Assembly (NCBI RefSeq): GCF_910589235.1 | Contig: NC_060956.1 | Span: forward strand, 16,678,499 to 16,742,498 | Direction of reading: 5' to 3' | From: Vespa crabro | Lineage: Eukaryota; Arthropoda; Insecta; Hymenoptera; Vespidae | Length of the DNA stretch: 64,000 bases | Shown here: positions 35,401-49,194 of the stretch, in pieces | Numbering within the stretch: position 1 is the stretch's first letter | Layout: every line of letters starts with the position of its first letter | Notes under the pieces: model-generated | What the model was told of the DNA's origin: nothing | The model's database searches: none | What the model saw: the letters and a program-made list of their open reading frames with translations, nothing else | Translations under genes and position numbers: made by a program

Positions 35401-36579
35401 TTGCGAGAGCATGCGTGCGTGCGTGCGTGCGTGTGATCGCACGCAACGGGAATCGCAAAGTTTAAAGTCTCTACGCAGGAGAATGCCACTTGGCCGACAG
35501 CTGCCGTTTTGTACGCTCAAGTCGGACACGCCGTGTCGAAGATAAACGCCGTCGGATATGTCGTCACTTCCTGCCACCGACGACAACGACGACGACGACT
35601 ACGAGGTGGAGAAGGACGATGGAGCCCTTCCGAGTCCGAAACCCACTCGTTGGAGTTTGCACTCTTCGTGTAAACGACCACCAGACGTAGGTGGATGACT
35701 TTCTTCCATGGTATATATTCAAGGACGGTTTATTTTTCTTTTCATTTCTAAGTATCCTTTATCAATTATTATTTATTATAGTTTCGTTCTATCTTTTATC
35801 TTTGAACACTTAACGATAATTTCATTTTTAGAAAAGCCGATTTTTATAACTATTGTATAACTAACCTCTGTAATGCTGTGTAATTTTGATTTTATCTATT
35901 TTTTTAAGTTTTAAGTATTTCATTTTAACGTTGGAAAATTAATTAGTACTTCATGTCCGTACTTTTTAATGTTTTTTCTTTTTTTTTTTTAAGTATACGT
36001 TATTCTTAGTATAAGGAATATTATGACTCTGACATTATATTCTATAATTTTTGTTTAGATTTTTCATTAGAAAAAAATTGGATTTTAGAAAATTAATATA
36101 TTAATTATCATTAATACTCAATTTTGTAAATTTTATTTTTAAATGTTTTCAAGATATTTATTGATGACATTTAGAAAATTAAAAGTATATTTTCTAATAA
36201 TATTAAAATTATATAAAGAAGTATGATAATGAATTCTTTTATATTTTTTATCCAGTAAATGTTATTATGGATAGTTATTAAATGGATTGATTTGTGTTTA
36301 ATTTGTTCGACGATAAACGTGTTAAATTGGTGCGCTTATATTTAAAGATCGAACAGTTAACTATTGTTCGATTATTCGCTTTAAAAAGTCACTACTTTTA
36401 AAATGTTTCAATGATATTATATGGATTGATCATTCTTTTAATAGGTTCTTTATAAACAGAATTTCGTTTTTGATATGTAGAAGCGTGCTCTCTTTATTAG
36501 AATGAATCGTTCATTCAGAAAGAAATTTGTGGTCACAGCAGGATCTTTACTCTATCGTTTATTTATCGCGGTTTCAGGA

Positions 36580-36680
36580 AAGTCATCAAGGAAGTCCAGA
36601 GACCAGACCAATCCGCGGTACTTTAGAATCCGGGAAGTTGTCAACATGGGAAAATCCTAACAATAACTGTCCGGTGACTT
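36580..36680 (+). other. Exon-like segment, unconfirmed
   Basis: A good acceptor-like end (GCGGTTTCAG, ending at 36579) is followed by an open frame (ESHQGSPETRPIRGTLESGK...) with fairly even codon use. The next donor-like sites are weak. It does not fit TRIT1, whose adjacent exons join perfectly without it. Its protein is not recognised. Confidence 0.15.
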
Positions 36681-36759
36681 ATTCGTGTAAATTTCAAAAG
36701 CTATTGAAAAATTATCGAGTTTTTAAATATTTTTCTCAATGTGAAGAAAGAACCAGAAT

Positions 36760-36771
36760 GAGTGAGTGAGT

Positions 36772-36847
<76 letters not shown>
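36760..36847. repeat. (GAGT)n-(GA)n microsatellite
   Basis: Four GAGT units followed by about 70 bases of GA. Confidence 0.95.
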
Positions 36848-36848
<1 letters not shown>

Positions 36849-38004
36849 ATCTTTTAAAATTAGATCACGCCTCCCACGATTCGAAGGCGTAGAACGCTTT
36901 TTAAGACGGACGAGAGTGCGAGCTATGTTATTATTAGAGCAATTAAAAGGGCTTTGCCCGCGAGAAGCGAGCTGCGTCGCGCGGAAAACTCCGAGCGGAA
37001 GGTGAACTGACAGAGCGTGGAACGATTCTTCTTTGCGATGCCGTGCTTCTCTATATTGTTTCTCTATTATATAATCTCTACTATATCGATGATTTTATGC
37101 TGGTATATTGAATTAGAAATTTAATTAACTAATAATCGTCTTTATCGTTCGATTTAAACAAAATATTTATATGTAATAATTTTCTAAAAGATATTTTAGA
37201 TCGCAAAAAAAAAAAAGAAAGAAAAAAAGAAAATGTTTGAAGACGAATAAATAAAATTAACTTAAGATTTTTAACAAATCAAAACAAAAAAGGAAATAAA
37301 ATTAAGAGAAAATATTCGATATCATTCGAATATTTTTCACGAGAAAGATAAAAACAAATTGATCTTCGATTTCTTTCGATCTTTCATTATGTCCGAAAGG
37401 AAGGAAAATAGTACAAGAGTATATGATTAAATTGTGAGAAGTTAGATTAATAATTCTCAGAGTTATAACAATAATTTCGATGGTTGGTTTACTTTACTCT
37501 ATTTCAAATCGAACTTGAACGATTGAAAGAAAAGGTTTATTTAAGAGGGAAGGGTATAAAGACATCGAAAAGACTCGATGCGAATATGCGCGAGTAAACG
37601 AGCAAAGCAAGTAGTCGTTGGCGGTCGAGTGAGCTGGCTTGCTCGAACCGGCGTCAGTTTTTTTCTATCGTCTATCCTTCCTCTCCCGGGCATATCGGTT
37701 TGCTTTTTTATTGGCTGCATTTCGCATACGGATCTAACTGTCGGTGGTTTTAGAGAGTGCGGCACGCACGGCATTTCCGGCAACCCGCACCGAGAATGAA
37801 CCAACGGAGGAATATATAGAAAGAGAAAGAGAAAGAGAGACAGAGATGGAGGTGGGATGTTTGCTGCGCGAGTAGGATGATGAGGAAGAGGAGGAAATGA
37901 AAGAGAGGGGAGAGAAGAGATGCGAGAGCTTTTTATTCGGCTGAATTTGCTGTAAACGTGAGCAAGCACATGACACACGTGATATGTCGTGTCAAGAGAT
38001 GAGA

Positions 38005-38211
38005 GCTTATAATCTTTCTCTCTTTCTCTTTCTCTTTCTCTCTCTCTTCTTTTTTCGCCTCGAGAGATTCCTGTCGTTTAGAAAAGACGTGGACGTGGAA
38101 AATAAGCATCATTACGTGTTCAGCCCTGTTCGTTAACTTTCGCTCGAAAATAATTACTTTCTCTTCCATCTCTCCTTCTGACTCTCCCTCTCTTTCTTTT
38201 TTTGCTCTCTC

Positions 38212-38289
<78 letters not shown>

Positions 38290-38315
38290 TCTCTCTCTTT
38301 CTCTCTCTCTTCTCT
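38005..38315. repeat. Cluster of (CT)n runs
   Basis: CT-rich runs at 38014-38050 and 38161-38315, with TTGTT interruptions at about 38250 and 38285. Confidence 0.95.
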
Positions 38316-41300
38316 ATCCGTTTTCTTTTTATACTTCATCTCGCAAAACCGTCATATTTTATCTTTTCAATTAACACCTTCGATTTTAGCATAAATCGAA
38401 TGTTGGTACCAAACGTGATGCAAAAATTAACACTTTAAAATACATACGTATACGTATGTGGTTTTTAAAATAGAAAGAAAAAAAAAAATTGAAAGAGACT
38501 CATCGATCATCGGCCCAAAAAGCATATAATTTCCCATAGAATATGGGTAAAGATTTTACGTCACGGCGGTCTTCCTTTACGGAAATTTACGAGAGAATTT
38601 ACGAGCGAGCTCACGAAAGCGTGTTTGCTCTTAAACGGATTAATAGGATCTTTCTTTTTAAAAGTTGAAACGATCGTGTTAACGTCGAACGTTAAACGTA
38701 TCGAAATAATGAGTAGAAAGAGAGAATGAAAGAGAGAGAGGGAGAGAGAGAGAGAAAAACGATTAAAAAAAATATCTAGTTGCTTCGAAATATTTCATCA
38801 CATAATAATCAATTTGATTAAAAAAAAAAAAACAAAACAAAAAAAAAAATAAAGTTACACGTTGCTATAATGGGAAAAGCATAAAAATTCTTGAGATTTT
38901 GTTAATTATAAAAACTATACGAACCTAAAGATCATAACGATAGTCGAACATTAAGAAATACATAATACGATAGATTTTTGTAGAAAATAAAACAAAGCTT
39001 TTATTAGGTTGTTCGACGAAACTAAGAAAATATAGATCGTTAGATTTTATTACGGTTATTATCTTTCCTAAGATAACTCTAGAAAATTGAACTATTTTAT
39101 TGGCATTGTTTTTGAAGAGAATCCTTATAGATCATTGATACGATATCTGCTATCGTTTTCATTCATTTTTTTTTTTTTTTTTTTTTATAGCAATAGAGTA
39201 ATGTGTACGTGTAAAGAAAAAAAAATAAGTTGTTTAACTCACACTTACTTAATCGATTAATTTTTTGTTTTATTTCATTAAGTTACTTATTTCTTATTAC
39301 ATAATTTTTGTTTCATTATTGTTCATTCAATAAAAATCCTTTCAATCGTTAAATCAAAAATACGTGAGAAGTTATTAAAAATCACTTTCATTCATCTTTT
39401 GAAATCTTTTTTCCTTTATCTCGAAGATAGAAAATCGTATAGGGATAGCGTTCTTCATGGCGCTCGGTTTGAAAAATCTGTCGACAATCCTTCTTAGAAA
39501 AGTGATTCGATGGAGGTGTTGGGGTCGTATAACGCTTTTGTACCTCTACCTTTTTAAATCGCATCTTTCCTCTTCTATATTTTATTTTCTTCTCTTTTCA
39601 TTCTCTGTATCGATTCTCTTTCTCTATTATTTTTTTTTTTCTTTCACTCTCATACCTCTCGCCGATCGAGATATTATACCTAGGGGCTTCGTAACGAGTT
39701 GCCGCCAAAAATAGAGAAGCAAAAAGAATTCTCTTCGATGAGAATACGGTACAAGATTCCCGAGGCGTAACCTCACTCGCGTAGCACGCGGTTCTTCTTA
39801 TCTTTCTGACTAGTAGAACGCCGCCTTTTTTCTCCTTTTTTTTTTTTAATTTTTTGTTCTTTTTTCTTTTCTCTTTTTTGTTCTTTTTCTTTGATCCTTT
39901 GATTCTATAAAGATAAAGCGAATGCATCTGTTCTTGAAACTTTTCATTGGCGATGTTGCAAAAAAACTTGAATGGAGAAAAAGCACTTTATTTTTTTGTC
40001 AATTATTCTTCTTTACACTACGTACTTTAATCTTTTATAATCCAATTTTCTTTTATCTCGTCAAACAAAAACAAAAAAAATGATATAATGTAAAATTTTT
40101 AATAAAACTTATATTTAACAAACATTAATGTTCGAGTATGAATTAGCTTATAGGAAACAGATATATGAGATTGTAATTAGAAAATTTTATCGGTTTATAA
40201 AAAATCGATTTATTTTATATTTATCGTGTTTGTACAATTTTCATTCGTTCCAGTGAAACAATTCCATTCGTATTTCGTATTTTTTTTCCATTTTCTTTTT
40301 TCCTTCCGTTTCATTTCTTCATTTCATTTATATTCATTTACAATTCCGTACCACCAAATATCGTAAGAAACAAACGAGTTCTCACGGAGAATAACGTAGT
40401 TCGCTAACGGCACGTTTCATTATTAGGGAAAGCCATTTATCTAAATTGTAGGCGAGAGAAACCACGGCTCTCCTTTGACTCACTTGCTTCGAGCGAAAAC
40501 AGAACATCCCACGTAATTCGGCGTCCCTCAGATTTTGCTAAGTGTTGCAGAAGTAATATGATTCATACGTACTTACGTGTATACGTAAGAGAAGTCCAAT
40601 TATTTAAATTAATCGAGAAAAATGATCCGATCATTCTAATCACTTCTCATATTACTTAAAAATGTTATTAATTATTCATTATAAATAATAATATGAAGGA
40701 AAAAAAAGAGAAAATAATAATACTGTTAGATTTCCTTTATAGATCGTTAATTATCTAATCGAAAAGATAAAGTAATTATAGAAGACGAAATGTAAATGTC
40801 TATCGTACGTAATAAATGTTTGCATGCAAACAAAGTGTTCTATAAATTTCTCTCTCTCTCTCTCTCTCTTTCTTTCTAATTAATTTATTAGATTCGATAT
40901 ATTTAACATACGTTCTACATATCGATTCGATTATATCTTATTAAACCTTTTTATTATTACACCCGTTCAAAATTATCATGCTTTTTGACGATGATCTATA
41001 AAAATATTAATAAGAAATTCCAAAGTTTCGTGTTCTGTAACAATAACGATACGACTCGCTTGATTTCGAGGAAATAAGCGAGACTCGTCGCCCGTTTACA
41101 AGATCTAATCGTGCTAGGCTTTCTGTGTTGCTCGCACACACGTGTACCCAGCTACGCACAGACTCACGCACGCGCGTGCACTTGCCAAACCGCGCCTTTG
41201 ACTTTTTCACCTCCAGACGGGATCATTGATTCGGCCGAAGGTCGTTCTGTCCATTTGCAGTGGAAAAAGTGGGTAGCTTGGGTACAACGTTCGTGTAAGT

Positions 41301-42273
41301 AGATACAGACACCCACGATACGACTACGACGACAACGTGGACTACGTCGAGCGTTTATAATCGTAACAGGACATCGGAATATCATCGGGACGCATAGGGG
41401 ACAACGACGACACCATGCTCGACGAACAAATTATGCGTACCAGTCCGTATAATTAGTTCGCGCGGCTCCGTTATGACAGAGTTCGACTAGTTTATCAAAT
41501 ATTATTCATTCTGTTTTATTTATTTTTTTTTTCTTTTTTTTTTTTTTATGACGAGTACAATTCGAGTTCAACGATAAACGATTCATCGAATCATTAGATA
41601 TTCTTACTAAATCTCAAAGGAGAAAGAGAAAACTATTAGGTATTATTTTTAATTAGACATTTTATTACTCTATTTTCCATTGGTTAATTTTTCTTATATT
41701 CTTTATACCTCATTGATCTGATATGAACACTGAGATATGATATGATATAAATGTCATTTATCTTTTATACGATTATATTTTTTTAAATTCTTGAAATACA
41801 CAAGCGAAGGAAGTTACACTTGGTATTCCTTTTATATCATTGAATCGATCCAGATCGAACATAATTTAATTTATTATCGAAACGATCGTCGAAATTTATC
41901 GATAATCGTCACGTTAAATGGATGAGAAACTAATGAGCGTCCGAATCCGATTTATCTTATCGATAATTATCCTTATCCTTTTTTTACGTTTTCATCGAAG
42001 TATTATTTTTCTTGAATGTATGTCATTTGTCAATTTAATATCGAAGTAGAACAGGACAGAACAGAAGATAAAAATTTTATCGTTCTTTTTCGATAAGATT
42101 TTTCCATCGATAAAGCCAAGCTAATTTTAATTTTTCTGCTAATTTTATCCTTCGAGAGAAATCTTTACGAAATAGACGATTGCTCTTGTGACTCTCAAGT
42201 TATCCTAAATGGGGTCGTGAAAAGTCACACGAATCGTTCCCTTCGTCGTTCTCTTCAATCGTAACCTTCCATT

Positions 42274-42305
42274 TCTACTTCTACTTCTACTTCTACTTCT
42301 ACTTT
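42274..42305. repeat. (CTTCTA)n short tandem repeat
   Basis: About five CTTCTA units. Confidence 0.9.
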
Positions 42306-44020
42306 TTCTTTCTCGACTCTAAGACCTTGGCCTGATTTTAGCAAAGGAGAAGGAGAGATAGGAGAAGGCTTTCTATAATAGTTTCGTTTCTTTAACGTTC
42401 CTCAATGTGACTCTTATAGTTAAGAAAATTATATGATCTTCGTCGATTACGTAACAAAGTTTTATGTGTGGTTTCACCAAATGGATAGTCATCAAACAAT
42501 TATACAACGGCTAATTTGATGTTTATTTTATTTAATGACAGATAATAAAAGAAAAGCGAATGAAAAAGGAGAAAGGTGAGATAGGGGAGGAGTACCAAAA
42601 AAAAAGGATTTTTAACGAATGACTTTTCCAGCTACCCCGTCTATTAGTGGCTCCATTAGAGGCACTTTCGAACGGTCATCGAGCTCTCAAGCGACCCGTT
42701 ATACCACTATTAAAAAGATATAATTAGAACGAGTGGATGTACCTTTGTGCTTTGCCGACGATGTGTCAAACCGCTTGGCTTTAAGTACCAGAATGCATTC
42801 ACGTTGTAAAATACACTGTAAATTTTCGCTAAGGTACTTCGATGATTGGAGTGCTCATTAAACTCGTGCGGTTTATTCCTCGATTTTCGAAGTGACCATT
42901 TGAAATTTAAAAGGAAAATTCTGATTAATTAATCTGTTCGGATCATATACAAGAAGTTCTACTATAATTTAATTATCTTATTTTAACTCTTAATTGCATA
43001 TAGGATTTCGATATTACAAAATATTAATATTTAAGGTAATAAGATACGTGTAACAAATTAGATTTTCATTAACTTTTGTGTCAAAAATTTATGATCTCGT
43101 AATTTTACAATTATTTTTATTTTAATATTTATTTAATAACTGATAAAATAATAATTTTCTTCTGCAAATGTATACAAAAATCGTGCAGTAAAGAGTCAAT
43201 GTTTTTCGAGGATATTAATTTATATTTATAATTTTATTTGACGTATAATTTATATTTAAATATCTTGTATGACAGTTCTTATTGCTTCTTATAATTGATG
43301 AGCAAAACTTCTTTTTAAAGGAGAATAAAAACATTCGAAACGATTGGAACTCGTTGAACTCGTTCGAATTTCGCGCCAAGCAAGTTTTCAATGGTACCGT
43401 TCTTGCGATGAAATCAAAAGGTTCTTTATCCTTGATCGATCTGCCTCTTCACAATGGTCATCGTTAGCGAGGCTCGTCAATCTTCGTGCGTCGACGCTTT
43501 ACATTTTATGTATCGATCGAAAGACATGTTAGCTCTACGTAACGAGAAATGTAAAAGTGTATATACGCCACTTGGGAAGCTCGTAAAGCGTACGCATATA
43601 TTGTATGTACAAAAAAAAGCGTGAAAGTGGAGAGATAAAATTAATTTGCGATTATATATTCCGTAAGAAAAATAATAAGAAAATTAAGTCCGTGTAATAT
43701 GATCATCGGTATATATATATATATTATATTTATAATTATATATATTTTATAGCCATTTACTATGCCAATAAAATTCGAAAAAAAAAAGAAAATAAAATTA
43801 AAACATCATAATTAAAGATTCAATCGAATTTGAAAATATAAATTAAAATCTTTCGTATATAAAATAAATTGATAAATAATTCAACTTTTATTCGTATCTC
43901 TATTTAATGCCATGAAATAGAAAATATTCCTTTGAAGATATGTCTTATAGACGAGAAAACTGAGCAAATAGAAAGGAATAGAGAGGAAGAGGAATGTATG
44001 TACATATATGTGTGTGTATC

Positions 44021-44025
<5 letters not shown>

Positions 44026-44090
<65 letters not shown>

Positions 44091-44124
44091 TGCAAACACA
44101 ATTATGTCATACATCTTGATAGTT

Positions 44125-44177
<53 letters not shown>

Positions 44178-44178
44178 G
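44026..44178. repeat. Two (AT)n microsatellites with (CA)n between
   Basis: TA runs at 44026-44080 and 44128-44178, joined by ACACACACATGC and unique sequence. Confidence 0.95.
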
Positions 44179-46560
44179 CACATATATACATCACGACGAT
44201 CATCAAATACTGACTTTGGTCAGCTTGCGTCATCGCTTGCTGTGGTGGCTAAGGGACGAGGTGGTATATGCTGCTTGATCATGAATGAACGCGTGGAAGA
44301 GAGTGAGTGGAAGTAAGAGAGAAAGAGTACGCGGTTGCGCGCGCGCGAACACGGCCACGCGTGTAGGGTCGACAGGCCGGCATTTAAATACAATTTAAAG
44401 TGAACATAGCCAAAACGGGTTGCGGAGGTCGCGTTTTAACCGTGAACGAGCGTGAGAACGATTCTCAGCTCTCGCCTTAGTATACCGTCCTTCACGGACC
44501 CTTTTCTTGTCTTTTTCTCTGTACCCTTTAGCGTGTCCTTTTGCCGTTCGAACGTATGCCTTCCTTATGAGTCTATCTTGCATTTAAATCGAGTATTTAG
44601 TTTTACGTTTTATTTATTTCTTTTTTTTTTTTCTATTGAACTTTAATACTTCCTTTATTTAAAAATCATTTCCTTCGTTATCTTTTTCATTGAAAGTTCG
44701 TTGATACTTTGCGATCGACGATAATTTAAAATCTAATTAAAGTAATTTTTTTCTTTTAGCGACATCGTTAAACGAAACGGTTCAATATTTAAGCCACTTT
44801 TTTTTTGTAGCGAACAGGTAATCATTAGATAATTTTATCGTTCATTTCAGATAGCGTGACATTTATTTTATAAATATCATAACTTTGTTAATAGCTGAGT
44901 TCACTTTCTATTTTATTTATACATCTAATACCAAAGATAAAAACGAGTAAATATTTTGTAACTATTTCGTACGAATCTGATATTTATTTCTCTAAGTTAA
45001 GAATCCTTAGTTATATTTTTTTTTTCTTTTTCTTTTCTTTTTTTTTCATTAATTGGAATTAAGTCGTGTGACATAACGACACGACGGACGTTTTATATAC
45101 ATAGTAATTCCTTTTTTAGAATTTTGCACGCAGAACATCGAGATCGCACGGCTATAAATATCAAGCGCGTTAACGAGGAATGCGGCAGTGTCCTCTGTAT
45201 ATAATGAGAGACAGAGAAAGAAAAAAAAAAAACTAAATATAGAACGGTATTTATCCTGAGCATGACTCTGCTAACTTTTAGGTACACATAAATGCGACAG
45301 ACGCGTGCAAACTCGCTTTCTATGCTTTGTTTGCGCGCCTTGCGTTTGTATTTGACGAAGCCCTCGCTCTTAGCTCACTTTCTAACGTTCTTTCGTCTCA
45401 CTCGCACGCTCTAGGACATTCGATCGCGATCCGTTTAGAATAGTTTTGCCATCGAGCAAACCGTGACTCGGATGATTTCGATCGATCGACTCGTTTCTCG
45501 ACGTGTCGATTTCTACGTCGTAGAAAATCTTCTTTATATTCGCAATTCGGCGAACTGACCATTTTGGGAGCCAGCATGTATACGGATTTGTAAATCTAAG
45601 CACGTTGAAGTGATGTATCGCTCTTGTAAAATTTACACACATATATACTTATACTTCTACAAGCGTTCGATCGACGATACGCTCGACCGAACAGGAATTT
45701 TACACTTGACAATTTCGAGGACACGTTTCTAACGTGTCTTTACTATTAGCAAGGTCGTATACATAGCTTCGAGAGATAATAGTAAAACTCTTTGAAATCT
45801 ATCGAGGCCGTTTGTTTTATTTCCTCCTCTTTTTATTTCTTTTTCTTTATCTTCTTCTTATTTTTTTTCTATTTTTTTTTTCTTTTTTTTTTTCTTTTCT
45901 TTTCTAAAAGCAGAGAACGACGAGAAAGAAGCAGTAATGGCCGTCTAATTCGTCTTAAATGTCACGTACGATTTTAATTGATATCGAAAATATTTATCTT
46001 ACACAATGTCGTTACGTTGCTGTAGCTTAAACGACATTTGTCATCGATATCGTTATTGAACATTTCCATTTTATCGAGTCACTACTCTATTCACGCTTAT
46101 CGAAGTATCATAAACGTGATTCTTGTCTGGGAGGTCGTACTATTTTTATAATCCATTTATAACATGTATACATGAATAAAATGAAAAAATTACCATGATT
46201 TTCGTGGTACTTTGAATAACGACGAATTTTTTGATTTTGTCGTTAATCATATTGACAATTTAATAACGTCTAACTAAAACGAGTTTGCCAACCCGTTTGA
46301 TTTTAATTCGAAAATCTAAGCGTTGATTATAAATCGTGATTTGTTATATTGATCGTCAAAAGAAAGGTGAGATTTTCAATATTAGATAAAGAAAAAGAGA
46401 AATAGAAGAAGTTTAAAAATTTAATTATTGCGGAAATTAAAATACATCGTAATTTGAAAAATTTTGTAATCGAACGATGGAATTTTCATTGATAGCTAAT
46501 ATATGTTCGATGACTGAGTGATTAATAATACAAGCCTCTTATTTTTTGAAATTTTTATAG

Positions 46561-46676
46561 AAAATTCTTGATGAGCGGCTAAGTCAAAGAGTCGATTCCA
46601 TGATCCAAGCTGGTTTGGTAGACGAGCTACTCGATTTTCATCGTAGGTACAACGAACAAAGGATTAAGTCCAACAC
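46561..46676 (+). CDS. TRIT1: TRIT1 exon
   Basis: The acceptor ATTTTTATAG ends at 46560 and the donor GTGAGT starts at 46677. It translates as KILDERLSQRVDSMIQAGLV, then DELLDFHRRYNEQR, closely matching the animal TRIT1 stretch (LDERLxxRVDxMxxxGLxxEL followed by DFHRRYN). LDERLxxRVDxM is the conserved helix that shapes the active site in MiaA-type enzymes. The exon adds 38 codons and two bases; those two (AC) join with G of the next exon to make Thr. Confidence 0.96.
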
Positions 46677-47192
46677 GTGAGTGCATGAATTAGTAAGTAC
46701 TTCATATCGAACGATAGAAAATACAAAATAACGAGATTCTAACCGATTGCTTCATTAGGAAATTAATGATATTCATGTATCATATATATATGAGCGTTTA
46801 TGAATAATAAATACAAGCGTACATGTTTTTACAAACACGCCTACACGCATATTAAAATTATTAATATTAATATGTAGCAATAATGAGGAGTTTCGATTGT
46901 TCGTTTATACGTTAAGGACTACTTGAAAAGAATATTTTCATAATAATTATTTTTAAAGAGTAGTAGCAAAGGTTAGAATGGACTGCGGTAGAAGAGGTTC
47001 TTTTAAAGGCCTTCGAGTGTGTCGAGACTTAATTATCGTTCGTGCGCGGTCGAATAACCTCGGTCACGATAACGTGCCCGCATATACGAATGATTTCTTT
47101 GATCGAACCGGTCATGCCAGTTGGTGCATCGTTAAGACACGTGCTCTCTTCTCGAACCTCAAGTACACTCACATATATCTATATTGTACATA

Positions 47193-47193
<1 letters not shown>

Positions 47194-47237
<44 letters not shown>
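47194..47237. repeat. (AT)n microsatellite
   Basis: About 20 TA units. Confidence 0.95.
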
Positions 47238-47243
<6 letters not shown>

Positions 47244-48160
47244 TTATGATATATATATCAAGCAAATTTTAAAAAGCACAGAAAAGTATTAAAGGCAGGA
47301 TTCCTTGAAACGCGACGTTAATGTAATTCCTTCTTTTAACGGCGAATATATTTTGTAATTTTTTAAAGAAAGCAGTATTAAGAAGTTGGAATGACATAAA
47401 TTATTCTTAATACATTGATCCAAGTTAACTGGTTTTATTTTCCGGTTTTGTTTTTTATGGAAAAAAAAAAAAAATTCCTGATACGTTTATATCAAGAAAT
47501 TTTATAATTATAAGTTTTTCCTTTTTTTTTCTTTTTTTTCTTTTTTTCTTTTCTTTTTTTTTTTTTTATTTAAGGTAACATGGTAAATTATATATTTGAA
47601 TATTTGATTGAGTATTTTATAATAATTAAAAAGATCGATTTTCGAGTTTGATTAATTACGAGTTTCGCGATGATATTTTTATCAAAAGTTTATAAATTTT
47701 AAACAACCTGTTTTAATGGCACAACAAAGCTTTTAAAAGCACCCGATGTGTTCGACCGTATAAAGATACTACGTTAACTATTATTAACATATTAGAAAGT
47801 TGACAAGGTGTACTTATTTTATAAGCCATGTTACGAGAAAAATTCAACTTCCTATATGTCTATCCAACTTCTTTTTTACTTTTTTTTTTTTCCTCAATAC
47901 AATGCGTGTGCATTAAGTATGATAAATCGATAGATATTGACGTTACTGTAGGAGTTATTTTAAAACTGTCATGTTATTTTTTGTCATATTATTTATTTAT
48001 TTTATATCGTGTTAAATGACAAAATTTCTTCAATTCGCAATATTATTGAAATCATTTTTTAATTTCCTTATTACGTAACAAATTGTAAATACATTTAATA
48101 TTGTACAGAATTTGACGACGAATGTATTAATCATTTCACATTATTTATACTAAATTCGTC

Positions 48161-48674
<514 letters not shown>

Positions 48675-48868
48675 AATTTTATATATCTTCAACTGGTGAA
48701 CATTTAAAATATTTTATATGGAAATGATAAAATCCATTGTCTGTGATTTTAATTGAATTAATCTCTCAATTAATCATTTATAATTAATAATAATCTCGGT
48801 TATCGATATAAATAATAATCGAATACGTCGTAATCGAGTGGGTGAGGCCATTTTCTCCCTCCCTCCCT

Positions 48869-48869
48869 T

Positions 48870-48922
<53 letters not shown>
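48869..48922. repeat. (CT)n microsatellite
   Basis: CT run with one TTT break. Confidence 0.95.
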
Positions 48923-48924
<2 letters not shown>

Positions 48925-49129
48925 CTTGCACGTCCATACGTACACCTCCGTTTATGAGGCAAGTTGCACGATCGAAAAAGTTATTCGGAGGCGTGGGAGT
49001 TCGTGGAGGCGCGCTCGTGCAAATCATTTCTTCGAAGTCACGAGAGCGTGCCACTTGGCGTACCGACGAGGGGAGCACGTGAGCTGCGATTTGTATACGA
49101 GCGACGGTGGTGCTGCTGCGTGAATGGAG

Positions 49130-49141
<12 letters not shown>

Positions 49142-49191
<50 letters not shown>
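49142..49191. repeat. (GA)n microsatellite
   Basis: Perfect GA run of about 50 bases, 220 bp from the CT run at 48869, so the two are inverted relative to each other. Confidence 0.95.

Positions 49192-49194
<3 letters not shown>

Larger units (their letters stand above)
29346..46560. other. Remainder of the 21-kb TRIT1 intron
   Basis: No gene or transposon protein recognised. The stretch is packed with (CT)n/(GA)n, (AT)n and (AAG)n repeats, long purine or pyrimidine runs and poly-T tracts (33955-33980, 39166-39187, 41520-41550, 45850-45905). GC-richer islands without clear coding content lie at about 29700-30100, 33470-33700, 35400-35700, 36860-37030, 37580-37800, 41030-41470, 44200-44580 and 45280-45720. 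The long frames seen at 34873-35586 and 37541-37978 follow low-complexity sequence. Confidence 0.5.

Noticed and set aside
34873..35586. 237-residue minus-strand frame and the 177-residue plus-strand frame opposite
   Set aside because: Arg/Glu/Lys or Ser/Leu/Phe runs from purine-pyrimidine repeats; no domain and no exon signals.
37541..37978. 145-residue minus-strand frame
   Set aside because: Partly low-complexity, with no recognisable domain, no conserved motif and no supporting splice sites.
39000..39060. TTATTAGGTTGTTCGACGAAAC resembling a mariner end
   Set aside because: No transposase remnant and no inverted partner was found nearby.
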